Source: Azadirachta indica
Lineage: Eukaryota; Streptophyta; Magnoliopsida; Sapindales; Meliaceae
Assembly: GCA_022749755.1 (NCBI GenBank)
Contig: CM040443.1
Coordinates: 7,231,191-7,295,190, forward strand
DNA: 64,000 bases
Direction of reading: 5' to 3'
A model generated the notes under the pieces. That model did no database searches and was not told the origin of the DNA. It worked only from the letters and a program-made list of their open reading frames with translations. Numbering within the stretch: position 1 is the stretch's first letter; every line of letters begins with the position of its first letter. Shown here one piece after another: positions 1 through 12,600 of the stretch. The position numbers and the translations under genes are program-made.

Positions 1-880
1 TTATTATTCGTTGTTAATTTTATGATTTATTATTTTGTTAATTTATTATTTATTGTTTTGTTAATTTTATTATTTATTATTAATTTCATGATTATTTATT
101 GGTTGTTTGGTTAATTTAATAATTTTAATAGAATTTTACTCTATATTGTGGTGATTAATTACCTTTTTACCTCTGAAATTTAAATTTTGCGGTTATTAAA
201 GTTAACAGAAGGACTTAACGGGTACTTTTTAAAATCTCTAGGGTAGAAATGGGTATTTGTGAAAACCTTAAGGGGGAAAAGAGAAGTTTCCCTTTATTCG
301 GTCTCGTGGGTCAATTCAAGTATTTTGCATTTACATCCCTCTATAATCTATATTCCATAAATATGAGTTAATACTTATAGTAAGGACTATTATTATAAAT
401 ACATAAGACGTAGGGGTTTAGATGCAAATGTACTTTTTTTTTTCTTTTTAAAGGAAAAATAATAAAAGGAAAATTAATGAAAGTAGGTAGACAACTGCGT
501 GTCAAGTCTTAAGTCTTAACATGCGCGTGATGTTCGCCGCGTGGTGACCGGTAAACGCCGGTGATAATTACTATTATTAGTTGGCATTCTACAATTCTCT
601 ACCAATTATGCCCTTGTTTTTTGTTTCAAATTACAGCTTTCTGCCCTTCAAATTTTACCTACCAGATAATCCCTGGCCGGATGTCACCTGGCAATAAAGT
701 CTTTTCGCTAGTCGTTACATGAGACTTTGGAGCTGTAATTAAAGAAATTTCTTAAAATGGATTTGTAAGTTATTAATTATTATGACACAAAATTATAATT
801 AAATAAGTTTAACGACACTCGTAATATTTTGAACAAGTCCAAATGGGTTGTTTTTTCTTTTATTGGATTTTTCAATATTA

Positions 881-910
881 GATGATGATGATGATGATGA
901 TAATAATAAT
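881..910. repeat. GAT/AAT trinucleotide microsatellite
   Basis: Seven GAT-type units run directly into AAT units. This is a simple repeat in intergenic DNA. Confidence 0.9.
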
Positions 911-1036
911 ACATTTAAACGCGTTATATATTTATTGTGGTATGAGAAAATCAAATGTGAAACCTGAAAAGTTGAAAAATTCAATAATTTATTCAAGATA
1001 GTAACTGCTGTATGCATTATAGACAGAGAGAATCAA

Positions 1037-1136
1037 ACTGGTAAGGTTGAAATTTTCAATTTTAAAGTTCTATCAAGTTATTTTTAACTGGTAAGGTTGA
1101 AATTTTCAATTATAAAGTTATATCAAGTTATTTTGT
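1037..1136. repeat. 50-bp tandem duplication
   Basis: Two head-to-tail copies of a 50-bp unit (1037-1086 and 1087-1136) differ at only a few positions. Each begins ACTGGTAAGGTTG. The near identity suggests a recent local duplication. No function is visible. Confidence 0.9.
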
Positions 1137-1808
1137 TAAAAATAATGAATCCTTTCATATCAACAACTTTATAATTTGATTCTTTTAAATTATGATAAAA
1201 TTTATAACAAGTCTTCCAGATTACAACAAATTTCACACCAAACTTAATATGACATTTTACCTAAAAAACTTAATATTTTATAATATAATTCTATAACAAT
1301 AAATTCACCTTCCTCTTTCTCTCCATATATATAGGAGAATAATCAGTAACCTATAATTTCATATATATTTATACTTATTTATAAATCGTTAAATTTATAT
1401 ATTTTTAATTATTGATTTCATATATAATATATGTAATTAATGTATAATTATAATATATATCAAATTTAATATTAACCACGTAAATTTAACGGTTTATAAA
1501 TAATTATAAATATTAAAGTGTCAATTTTTTACCGTTTGGCCTTGTCTAGCGTTGACCTGGGCCTGGCCTAATGATGTTATTTTTTTCATATGAAATGAGA
1601 GTTATTTGGGCCTCGCCGAAAAAAGGTCAATTAGATGAGGCCTACGGACCAAGGCCCAAATGGAAACTGCAACAAATTTATCCAAAACTTATCCTCCACA
1701 GTCACCCGCCGCAATCCACAACAACCGCTCCCGCCTCTACATCAGCCAACCATCCACCTCGACGACCTCGCCGGCGCAATTTAGAGAGGACGTTTACTCC
1801 TTATTACC

Positions 1809-3435
1809 ATGCGCCTCTCACCTTCAATCTTCACACCACCCACTGCTGCTACTCACCCGCCAAAACTCCACAAAGTACCCAGTTTCACTACTATCCGTTC
1901 ATCGGAACGGAGCTCCGGCCCGACTGAAGAAGTGGGAATCCAGAAAGAGCCCACGAAGAACTTGTCTATGCTTCTAAGAAGTGAATTTGCCATTAAGAAC
2001 ATTGAAAAGAAAGTGAGCTCCAAAAAGTACAAAAATTTGTGGCCTAACGCTGTTTTAGAAGCTCTTGATGGTGCTATAAAAGAGAAAAAATGGCAACTCG
2101 CCCTCAAGGTTTGGTTTTTTCTAATCTCTTAAGTTTATTTAGTTTCGGGTTTATGGGTTCTTTTGTTATTTAAATTTTACAGGTTAGCTTTCTTGCTAGT
2201 TTTGGAATTGTGGTTAGTAGTTCCTGGAAATGTCTTATTTCCTGTTATAGATTTTTGGACTTCTTCGTCAGCAGCAATGGTATGAAGCAAGATGTCAAAC
2301 ATACACAAAGCTCATAGTGATGCTCGGAAAATGCAGGCAAGCTGACGAGGCAAGCTTGTTGTTTGAGGTAATGTTGTCTGATGGGTTGAAACCGAGTATT
2401 GATGTTTATACTGCTCTTGTAAGTGCTTATGGAGAAAGTGGCTTACTTGATGAGGCGTTTACCGTTGTTGATGATATGAAATCAGTGTCTGATTGCATAC
2501 CTGATGTGTACACATATTCTATTCTTATCAAATGTTGCTGTAAGTTCCATCGGTTTGATCTTATTCGAAGAATTCTTGACGAAATGTCTTATTTGGGAAT
2601 TGAATGTAGCACCGTCACATACAATACAATTATTGATGGATATGGCAAAGCTAAAATGTTTAAGGAGATGGAGAGCTCGTTAACTGATATGATTGAAAGT
2701 GGTAGCTGCCTTCCAGATATTTTCACTTTGAACTCTGTTATTTTGGCATATGGGAATGTTGGAAAGATTGAGAAAATGGAGAAATGGTATGATGAATTTA
2801 AGCTTATGGGAGTTAAGGCAGATGTTCAGACATTTAATATCCTAATAAAATCATATGGAAGAGTGGGCACATATGATAAGATGAAGTCGGTTTTGGATTT
2901 TATGGAGAAAAGATTCTTCTCCCCCGAAGTTGTTACTTATAATATAGTCATTGAGACATTTGGCAAGGCCGGAAGTATTGAGAAGATGGATGAATACTTC
3001 AAGAAAATGAAGCATATAGGGATGAAACCTAATTCCATTACTTACTGCTCTCTTGTTAGTGCTTACAGTAAAGCCAGGCTGATCACGAAGGTTGATTCAA
3101 TTTTGAGGCAGGTGGAGAATTCAGATGTAGTACTGGATACTCCGTTCTTTAACAGCATCATCAGTGCATATGGTCGGGCTGGTAATGTTGAAAAGATGGG
3201 TGAGTTGTTTTTGGCAATGAAAGAGAGACATTGCATGCCTGACAATATCACCTTTGCCACGATGATCCAAGCATACACTGCCCAGGGCATGACTGAGGCT
3301 GCTCAAGATCTTGAAAATAAGATGATCAGAATGAAGGATAATTCAGGTATCTTGCAGTACCCATGCGATCTCATAGTAGTAGGAATGTTTGTTACATCAC
3401 AGGGAGCGATACTCCTATCTGTTTTTCAATTTTGA
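1809..3435 (+). CDS. P-type pentatricopeptide repeat protein, At3g53170-like
   Basis: Two exons, 1809-2108 and 2251-3435, joined in phase 0 by a 142-bp GT-AG intron, give a protein of 494 aa. The first ~60 residues are rich in Ser, Thr and Pro and look like an organelle-targeting peptide. A conserved linker follows (IEKKVSSKKYKNLWPNAVLE), then from about residue 117 ten tandem ~35-residue PPR motifs with typical VTYN/YNTII and AYGKAG signatures. No E, E+ or DYW domain follows, so this is a P-class PPR, a family that binds organelle RNA for processing, stability or translation. The nearest relative I recall is Arabidopsis At3g53170. The start at 1809 is the first ATG in the PPR frame. The last ~30 residues look unlike the family. 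Splicing from 3346 to 3564 would replace them with a short tail ending at 3601 (477 aa in all), closer to the length I expect. The target RNA cannot be told from sequence. Confidence 0.9.
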
Positions 3436-4851
3436 AGGACCAGTGGAAGATTTAAACCCAACAAAGCTTATCGAAATTACAAATTTTAGAGATCCTTGTC
3501 TTGTTTAATGAATTTGTAAACTGCATTTCGGTTGAATTCTTGCCATATTGTGTCTTTACTCAGGTAAAATGCTGCTTGAGGACTCTAGTAAGATTCATTG
3601 AGGAAGAAGAGTGACCTTCAAAGTTGGAATTCAAAAATCTGAACTTTCAGAACTAGGGAAGCTCTCTTGCTGGCTGATGTGTTGCGACTACTCTAGAAAG
3701 ATTCATTGCTTGTTCTTGTCTTCTTAAGGGGAGGGTAACCACGGCAGACTAACATTCAATTTCTCAAGTTATCTTACATATTAACATTCTTTCCATTTTA
3801 TAAATACCATATAATTGTGCATTGGACTTTGAAAAGCCTAGGTTCATACAGAATCCACAAGTGTGGATTAAGTCTCTTATTCCCCAGTCTGATTTGTTGT
3901 GGAAAATAGCAGTTTAGCATTCTGTTTGATGCACTTTTCTAGAAAAATTGTATTGGGGAAGAAACTGAAAGGAAATGAAAGTTGTTATTTTTCTTGGCTT
4001 TGTGGGATAATTTTATGCAGAGAAAATGTAATGAAAACAATTTTTTTACTGCAGAAGCTGGCAACATTCAGTACATCCATATTGCGATGGTTGAATCGAG
4101 CTAACAAAACTTAGCATATCGGAGGCAACTGCGGCTATGGTAATGCTATGCCTCAATTTCGAAGAACACCTGGGTACTCTTCCAGTACATTCCAATGTGA
4201 TCTTGCCATATGCTTATTTACAAAAGGGCCATCAGTGAAGTTGCTTTGTATCCAAATGCTTTGGATGTCTTAAGTAATCCATAAATTTTAATTAACGGTT
4301 TTGTATCATAATTATGTAATTAGTCGTTCATTTGAAATGGAGTTAAACGACAAGCCAATCAAGCTCCAACTCGAAGTTTAAAGGCACCGCTGTCGGAGTA
4401 TTTTTGCGATCACACGGTCAGAAAATCAACTAGGCCCATCTCTCTGAGCCTTGTACAAATCCCGGTTGATGGGCCCACCATCATCGCTCGTAAAATTAGA
4501 AGTTAATGAAAATTAAGAAAGAGCCTATTCGGAATAATTTTGAGAAATGTTGTAATTTTAAAAATACAAAAAGAAAAAAAAATCGAAGGTTTTTAGTTTT
4601 TTTTTTTTTTTTTTCAATTCGGAGATCTCAAATTTGTAAAACTATTTTCATTTTCAAAACCAATATTTAAGAAATAAATACTATACTTGCCCAAAAGGAA
4701 AAGATCATGTGAAAAAAGAATCAACAATACAAGCATAAAAAGAGAAAGAGAGAGATGCAAAAATTCAAATTGAAAATGATGAGTCGATAAGAGTAGAAGA
4801 CGTTTTTCACTTGATTCAATTTCCTCTGAAAAAAAAAAAAAACAGATAGGT

Positions 4852-4904
4852 GTTGACCTCCATTGTTAAAAAGCTAATAAGAAGCTTCTAATGGAGGCAT
4901 CAAC
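4852..4904. repeat. Imperfect inverted repeat (hairpin)
   Basis: GTTGACCTCCATT...AAGCT (from 4852) pairs with AGCTTCTAATGGAGGCATCAAC (to 4904) across a loop of about 7 nt. There are a couple of small bulges in a stem of roughly 20 bp. The stem is short for a plant miRNA precursor and matches no conserved miRNA I know. Confidence 0.5.
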
Positions 4905-5973
4905 CAAACTGAGTCTAACCGCGTCAACAATGAAAATGAAGGACAACCCCATTTGAGATCATGATTACATACATGAAAATTCGACCATTATTTTTGAAAA
5001 AATGTAAGTGCAGCCCAATACTTTAGGAGGCTGTTGCTGTTAGAAGACTCAGAAGTGGAACTGATCAACTGGAGGCTCAGTTATATATTTATATATTCTG
5101 AGTAAGGACTCGGTTATTTGGTAAGTCTTTGCGGCTGTAATCATAATAAGAATAATGAAATATATATTCAGCTTGTTTTGAAAGCAGTTTATTTAGAAAA
5201 ACATGATTTTAGTCATATATTTTGGCAGTATATATCCAATCACTGATTAATTGCAATTAATGATCATTAACTACAATATTGTTTTAGATTCAAGAATTCA
5301 TCATTTTGAAAGAAGAAACAAGTATGTAGCAATTGCAGTAGAATATAAAGGATAGATTGACTTCTTTGATTATTCCTTCTCTTTGCCTCCATACGCTATA
5401 GCCACACCATTTGGTACTATAGATGAATTAATATGCTATTTTCCTGTCAATTTATAAATCATTCATGCATCTATATTATCTTTCAAAATTCCACTTTCTT
5501 AGCAACTTGGAAAAATTTTCTCCCCACCCTCTCTTTCAAGGCACCTCAATAATGCCGCTTTTTAAGTTGAACCAAGAATTTGGCATTGCAAATTGAAAAG
5601 ATAAGCAAATTCTTATGATCGATAAAAACTGTTATGATTCCTTCGTTAACAATTAATGAAGTTCTTTAATATTACATGAAACCCCAGATTCCTTTGATCC
5701 TTAGCGTTCCCATTATTATCTGACCATCTAGAGTTACTTTGTGTTGTGGTAGAAATGATTTCATCGGATGGTCCATTATCAAATATCAATCATAATGGCT
5801 TTACATTGAGAAGTCACATTCTATCTTCAATTTTTTAAAAAAATTATGGCATAGAATATTTTAAAGTTCTCTCTCTTTCTCTTCAAGCAAAGGCATAATC
5901 ATCATGGGGGGTGATTTTGATTCTTAAATTCTTAGCCAAGTGTGAATAGTGGGACAATTTGGGAGGGATAGTG

Positions 5974-5997
5974 TATATATATATATATATATATATA
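5974..5997. repeat. TA dinucleotide microsatellite
   Basis: Twelve TA units in the spacer. Similar runs occur near 7110-7130, 24223-24240 and 51769-51790. Confidence 0.95.
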
Positions 5998-7534
5998 AAT
6001 AATAGCATCTATCTTCTAGATGTGAGAGAAGTTGGGGCATATGGCACTAATGGGAAGAACAAAAGAACTAGAAAGTGGTATCTAGTGCGACCTTCTTGAT
6101 AAAAATTAATTATATAACAAAACATAAAATTTTGGAATTTGTATTATCTAATTATGGCTAATATTGAAATTATGGTAATATTTTGCTTAATTTTAGAATA
6201 TAGTAATTAATAAAAGTGTTGGATTACTAGATAGTTAAACTTCACTATCTATTTATTTTTTTAAAAAGATTTAGTCATAAGCTCAAATACTTTCACAAAT
6301 AAATTATCGGTACAAATATGTCAAAATGTAGCTAACATAGAATGAGATACATTTACTTTTGAGATTAATCAATAAATAGATAATTTAATACTAACTTATG
6401 TGTCACATATATGACCAAAAAGATAAATTTTTTTATTAGTTTCTAGAAACTCAGACTTATTTTCAAAATAATTACTTGACTTTTAACTAATTAAGAAGTT
6501 TTACCGTTACCACTTGTTTTAATTTCATAATAGATCAATAAATTCATATTATGTAATTGAGAAATGCTATATATACAAAATTTTATGAAAATTAGAGTAA
6601 TAATATAATATTATTATCATATATTTTAAATTTTTTTAGGGATAATAATAAGATATTATATAAAATTTTTATTTTTAATAATATTATTGTATGTAATTTT
6701 ATGGTTGCATAATTATAAGTTAAAGATTGTTAAAAAAAAATCATGTTAATCACGCGCACGTGTATATGACATAACACTAGAATATTTAGTCAAAACATCG
6801 TATAATTGTGGCTAGGAAAGGATTCATTCAATGTTCATAGCCAAAAAGAGTTTAATTTCTTATAAAAAAAAAAAACATGTCAACTTTCTCATAAATGATG
6901 TCCGTACTTTAATTATAGTTATACATTTTTTGTTTTTGGACATATCATCAATCAACCACGCACCCACACTAAAACGTGCAAATGTTATTTAATTAATTCC
7001 TTAGGACCTTAATTAATTGGGTAATTAAGAATATTGCTAAAAAATTATCCTAATTTTGTATCATTTTAGCATCTTTTAGATTTGTCATTGTAAGGCTAAA
7101 ATCCGCATAATATATATATATATATATATTCTCCTTAATAAATAGTTGTTGTATTTGAGGGCATTTAATTAAAAAAATATATATTTATAATCCCATCTTT
7201 AGAGTTTAGATGACTCAAAAAACTTTTTTCTTTTTAATTTTTTAACATTTTAATTGGCAAAAACGAATTTGAAGTACAAGCAGTAAATTTTACGAACGCG
7301 TTTATTATTTTTACAAAGGCTACATCAATATTAAAGAATTTTCTCTTTCTTGAGGCCTAAATTCTGAGTTACAAACAAAACTTGCTTTTAATATTGTTTG
7401 TCGTAATCTAGGAAATCGAAAGGCACCACCCGATGTGTCGGCTCGTGATTGGTTGTTATTGATTCGCTAGTCTTTATACTTCACATATATTACATAATCC
7501 ATACAATACGCACGCACGCACGCTTGGTGTTGGT

Positions 7535-7587
7535 GAGCTGAGCTGAGCTGAGCTGAGCTGAGCTGAGACTAGACTAGACTAGACTGA
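7535..7587. repeat. Compound pentanucleotide microsatellite (GAGCT)n-(ACTAG)n
   Basis: Six GAGCT units run directly into about four ACTAG units. A short (CGCA)n tract lies just upstream at 7509-7523. The two pentamers abut without spacer and probably derive from one another by mutation followed by slippage. Confidence 0.95.
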
Positions 7588-9206
7588 GCTCATCTCGCAT
7601 GTGTATCACATGAATGACACGTGTATAAGCACGTTTTCTTGATTAATAACGTTTTAGGTTAGGCGGCCAAATTAAGCTGACCTCTCGTTTTCGCTTTTTT
7701 CTCAATAACAGAGAAATTGAACCAATCCCTAGAATTAATAATGCCAGTAAATTTGAATTTAAAAAATGAATATTAATGTTTAGGTGATATCATAGAAGGC
7801 TTTTCATTTTCATGTCTTATTATTAATTAGGACTAATTATCAACTTTTATAAGCAAGAAAAAAAAGTATGAATTTGGATAAAGGACATTTCAAATCCTGC
7901 CTTTATTTGATGATACGTTTTTCTTCTAAACTTATCCTACAAAATTGATCTTACGACTAAGACCCCATTGAATAAAATTTAGTTTCACATTAATTGAACC
8001 ACTAATTCGTAATTATGATATATATATATAAACTTTGAATAAATTAAATTTTGTAATTTTCTTTATGATTATGTACACATTACTTACATAAATTTGATTA
8101 ACATTTATATTTTTAATTTTAAATTAATAAAATATAAAAAAACATTTATAAGTCCTTAAGGTTTATCTTATTAAAGTGATAATTTTAAAAATATTTATTA
8201 AAGTTTTAATTTATTAAACAATGACGATCATACTTTTTATAATAATAATTATTTAATATATTTATGCTAAATAACTATTAAACCTTTAAAATGTAGTAAA
8301 ATACAATAAATTTATCTAAAATACATTAATAACATAAATAATAAGAAAAATATCTATTATTCCATATTTTTTTAGTTAATGTCCCATTATTTTCTTATAT
8401 TTTTTTTAATATTCCATTACTGCTTTAAATTTTGATTTTGCTCTTTAATATTTTAAATATTTTTAGTTTTATCATTTTGTAAACTAATTGAACTGAAGAG
8501 TAAAATTAAAAAAAAAATTAAAAGGTAATAAGTTATTAAAAAAAATATAAGAGATAGTAAGATATTACCTTAAAAAACAGAGGATAATGGGCATTCTCCC
8601 TAACTAATAATATTATTTTATTGCACATTAATACTATAATATTTATTAATATTTGACAATTACTTATTTTATAATATATATTTTTATTATTTTATTTATA
8701 TTATAAAATAAATAAATTTATATTTAATAAAATATTAATTTATTTTATTTAATGTAACATGCAATTAATTTTATATTGTAAATATATTATAAAATAGATA
8801 AATTTATATTGTTTGTTACAAAATATTAATAAAAATAGATAATTTATTAAATATTATATTTATTTTTATTTAAGAGTTTAAAAATGATTATTTTAATTAA
8901 TTATTAGATATAACTGTTAATATTTTAATAAATGAAAATTTTAATGAATGTTTTTGAAATTATTAAAATTAATCAGTTTAAGACAAACCGGAAGCACTTG
9001 TAATTGCTTTTCTCTCGACCATATCCAGATCACAAAACGAAGTCCTCTATTTTTTTTAAATAAAATATTCGAATAATGTCTTAATTTCCTTTGGCTTCAA
9101 GGAAATTAAGCAGACTGTCTCCTTCCTGGATCACAGGCCAACCTAAAGGCGACATCCAATATCACAGCAGTTAATGTTCGTACTAAGACGGGAAATTTTC
9201 CGTTTT

Positions 9207-9305
9207 CCCCTCAGGTTTCATTGAATTATCCAATGTCCCCATTACTTTTCAAAATTACCCTGTTACATCCTTCTGCTAATTGAGATAATGGCAAAACGCA
9301 AGATT
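9207..9305 (+). repeat. Left terminal inverted repeat of MULE
   Basis: This segment matches the reverse complement of 19518-19616, sharing blocks such as CTCAGGTTT, TTTTCAAAATTA and TTACATCCTTCTG, with roughly 14 differences in 99 bases. The Copia insertion lies immediately inside it. Confidence 0.88.
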
Positions 9306-9307
9306 TA

Positions 9308-9525
9308 TAAAGAGAAAGTTTAAGAATTCAGTTAAGATTTCATATTTTGTTTCCTAATTTTTCTAGTGTTACTCATCGCGTTGAAGTAGTTGTAAACATG
9401 AGCTAGTTTTTCTCATTCTATTTAGTTGTAAAAGGTTATTTATAAAACCTAAATCTATTGAATAAGCTAGTAAGTCATTCTCAGAATTATTGAGTATTCA
9501 CTCTTTTGTATTTTCATTATTAACA
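9308..9525 (+). repeat. Copia 5' LTR
   Basis: A 218-bp direct repeat of 13603-13816. It ends in CA. Its first two bases are TA where the 3' LTR has TG. Confidence 0.9.
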
Positions 9526-9528
9526 TTC

Positions 9529-9541
9529 TGGTATCAGAGCC
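9529..9541 (+). other. Copia primer-binding site
   Basis: TGGTATCAGAGCC lies three bases after the 5' LTR. It is the standard complement of plant initiator Met-tRNA used by many Copia elements. Confidence 0.9.
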
Positions 9542-9602
9542 CTTACTGGGCTCGACAAAATCAAAGCAGTAGTCTTTGAAGCTCTTGTAGCAACAAAAAA
9601 GA

Positions 9603-12600
9603 TGATTACCGAAGGAATTTTGTGTAGCTAGTTATCCTTTGCTTTAATGGTCACTATGACCATTGGAGCATGTTGATGGAGAATTTCCTGCGATCTAAGG
9701 AATATTGGGGGTTGGTAGAGACTGGATATGTTGAGCCAGTGAATGGATCGGTGCAGACAGAAGCATAACAGAAGCGATTAGATGAATTAAAGCTAAAAGA
9801 TCTGAAAGTGAAAAATTATCTTTTTCAAGCCATAGATGGGATGATATTAGAGACCATTCTTATGAAGGATAATTCCAAACAAATTTGGGACTATGAAGAA
9901 GAAGTTTGAAAGGAGTGCTAGGGTCAAAAGGTCACATATGTAAGGTCTTCGCCCTACAGATAAAGACTGGAGAAGGTGTCACTGAGTATTTTTCAAAAGT
10001 GTTGTCAATGGCCAACAAGATGAGAACACACGGAGAGCAAATGCAAGATGTCACAGTGGTAGAGAAGATTCTTAGATCGTTGAGCAAGAAGTTCAATGAT
10101 GTTGTTTGCTCAATTGAAGAGTCTAAAGATATTGATAAACTCTCTATTGATGAACTGCAGAGTTCTTTGATTGTTCATGAGCAAAAATTTCGACGATATA
10201 CAGGAGAAGAACAAGCACTCAAGATAACCTCTGCAGACAGGTTTGGGACAAGAGGACAAGGTCGAGGTGCATACAGAGCAGAGGAAAAGGAAGAGGCTAC
10301 TAGCCCTATAGCAAAGCAACAATGGAATGCTGTAAGTGCCACAAGCTTAGACGCCTTCAATCTGAATGTCCAAGCTGGGATAAGGAAGCTAACTATGCTG
10401 AACAAGGAGAAAAAGAAGAAGAGATGTTACTCATGTCATATGTAGAGATAAATAATGCTCAAAGGGGAGATGTCTGGTTCCTAGACTCTGGATGCAATAA
10501 CCATATGTATGGTGACAAAGGCTTGTTCTATGATTTGAATAAGGGTTTCAGGCAGAAGGTAAAGCTGGTAAATAACACTGGGATGGGTATGTTAGGGAAA
10601 GGCAATGTGAGATTGAAAGTAAGTGACTTTACACATGTTGTTGAAGAAGTATTTTTTGTGCCTGAACTAAAGAACAATCTTTTGAGCATTGGTCAACTAT
10701 AAGAAAAAGGGTTGGCAATTCTCATTCAACGTGGAATGCTCAAGATTTATCATCTAGAAAAGGGCTCATATTACAGACCAAGATGACAGCAAACCGAATG
10801 TTTGTCTTACTAACAAAATCATTACCACAAAAGCTAGCTTGTCTCTATACTTCTACACAGGATTGGTACACTTATAGCATTGTCGTTATGGACATTTGAG
10901 CTATAAAAGATTGAGGACTCTCTAGTTTAAGAAGCTGGTGCATAGGATACTCAATTTAGGACTCCAACAATAGGGTGTGCTACTTGCATGATTAGAAAGC
11001 AACACAAAAATCTAATTCCAAAAAAGAGCAATTGGAGGGTTGCAGAGAAGCTCCAGCTTGTTCGTGTAGATCTTTGCGGACTAATCTCTCTCATCTCTAA
11101 CAACAAAAAGAGGTACATTATATGCTTTATTGATGACTTTACTAGAAAAGCATGGACTTATTTTTTAATAAAGAAATTTGAAGCATTAAGTATGTTTAAA
11201 CATTTTAAGAGTTGTGTTTAGAAAGAATGTGAAGGATATATTAAATGTTTGAGAACAGATCGAGGAAGAGAGTTTGCATCACTTGAATTCAACGAGTTTT
11301 ACACAGAGTATGGCATTAAGAGGCAATTGACTACATCGTATACTTCATAGCAAAACGGAGTAGCCAAATGAAAAATTGAACAGTGATGAATATGGTTTGG
11401 TGTATACTTTCTGAAAGGAGGATTCCAAAGACTTTCTGGCTAGAGGCAGTAAACTGAATAATACATATTCTAAATTAGTCTTACATTGGCTATAAAGAAT
11501 CAAACACCTGAGGAAGTTTGAAGTGGAAGTAAACCTTCAGTTGAGCATTTTAGAGTTTTCGGATGTATGGCATATATGCATGTTCCTGATGTAAAAAGGA
11601 AAAAGCTAGATGCAAAGAGCTTTACTTGTGTATTATTGGGAATAAGTGAAGAGTCTAAGGCATATAGACTCTATGATCCAGTTGCAAAGAAGATTGTAGT
11701 TAGCATGGATGTAGTGTTTCAGGAAGACAAGTCTTGGAGCTGGGATAAGAGTTATGAAGAGTATATAATGGCTGATCTGGAATAGAATGATGAAGATAGT
11801 GAGGTAGTGAACACAAAGAATGATGAAGTAGTCAGTGGGGAAGAAGAAGTCTCTGAAAAACCAGTTGGTAGTCCTCAAGTTGGTAAAAATAGAGAAGAAT
11901 GATCCAGTTTTGATAAAGGAAGAAATAAAGGGCCCCCGAGGTAGGTTAGTGATTATGTAACTAGGGAAAGGCTTTTGGAGGAGTCGAAAGAAGAAAATAT
12001 AAATGTCAACTTGGCTTTATTAGCTTTAGCAAATCTAGTACATTTTGAAGAAGCAGTGAAGCTTGACAAATGGATGATAACTATGGACATGAAGATATAG
12101 GCTAAGAGAGGAACAACACATGAGAACTCATTGATCTTTCTGTAAGTGTGAAGAAGATTGGATTAAAGTGGGTTTATAAGACCAAACTCAAGGAGAATGG
12201 GGAAATAGACAAGTTCAAGGCTCGTTTGGTGGCAAAAGGATATGTGCAACAACGAGGAATAGACTACATAGAAGTATTTGCACCGGTTGTGAGAATGGAC
12301 ATAGTGAGAATAATTATGGCTTTAGCAGCTCAGAAAGGATAGACTCTCTATCAACTTGATGTCAAATCTGTCTTCTTATATGGAGAATTTAATGAAGAAG
12401 TGTATGTGGAGCAGCGTAAGGGTATAAGTTGAAGAACAGTCTTCAGAAAGTCTACAGGTTAATGAAAGCCCTATATGGACTAAAACAAGCTCCACGAGCT
12501 TGGTTTAGTCGTATTGAAGCACATTTCATTAGTGAAGAATTCGAGAAGTGTTATAGTGAACATACTTTGTTCATTAAAACAAATAAGAGAGGTAAGATTT

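Larger units (their letters stand above)
1..1808. other. AT-rich intergenic region upstream of PPR gene
   Basis: No coding region is supported here. The first 130 bases are a degenerate TTATTA-rich stretch that could be a transposon edge. A GAT/AAT microsatellite and a 50-bp tandem duplication lie further in and are listed separately. A GC-richer patch near 500-720 stands out but shows no gene. From about 1550 the sequence becomes C-rich, as expected for the leader of the PPR gene. Short open frames starting at 1571 and 1660 are out of frame with the PPR protein and have no family resemblance. Confidence 0.6.
3436..9189. other. 3' UTR of PPR gene followed by long AT-rich spacer
   Basis: The first several hundred bases are likely 3' UTR of the PPR gene and may contain its alternative last exon (3564-3601). 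Beyond about 4300 the sequence is strongly AT-rich with poly-A/T runs, TA microsatellites, a compound pentanucleotide repeat and a short hairpin, the last two listed separately. I looked for tRNA, known conserved miRNA and coding signatures on both strands and saw none. Some of the 6000-8950 stretch may be decayed transposon DNA, but no termini are recognisable. Confidence 0.55.

Noticed and set aside
1571..1977. Overlapping open frames upstream of the PPR start
   Set aside because: Different frames from the PPR protein, Pro/Ser-rich low-complexity composition caused by the C-rich leader, no family resemblance.
3899..4114. 71-codon open frame after the PPR gene
   Set aside because: No recognisable family, lies in probable 3' UTR, length expected by chance.
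7501..7587. Regular short repeats considered as a CRISPR-like or minisatellite array
   Set aside because: Units are 4-5 bp with no spacers. It is a plain microsatellite in plant DNA.
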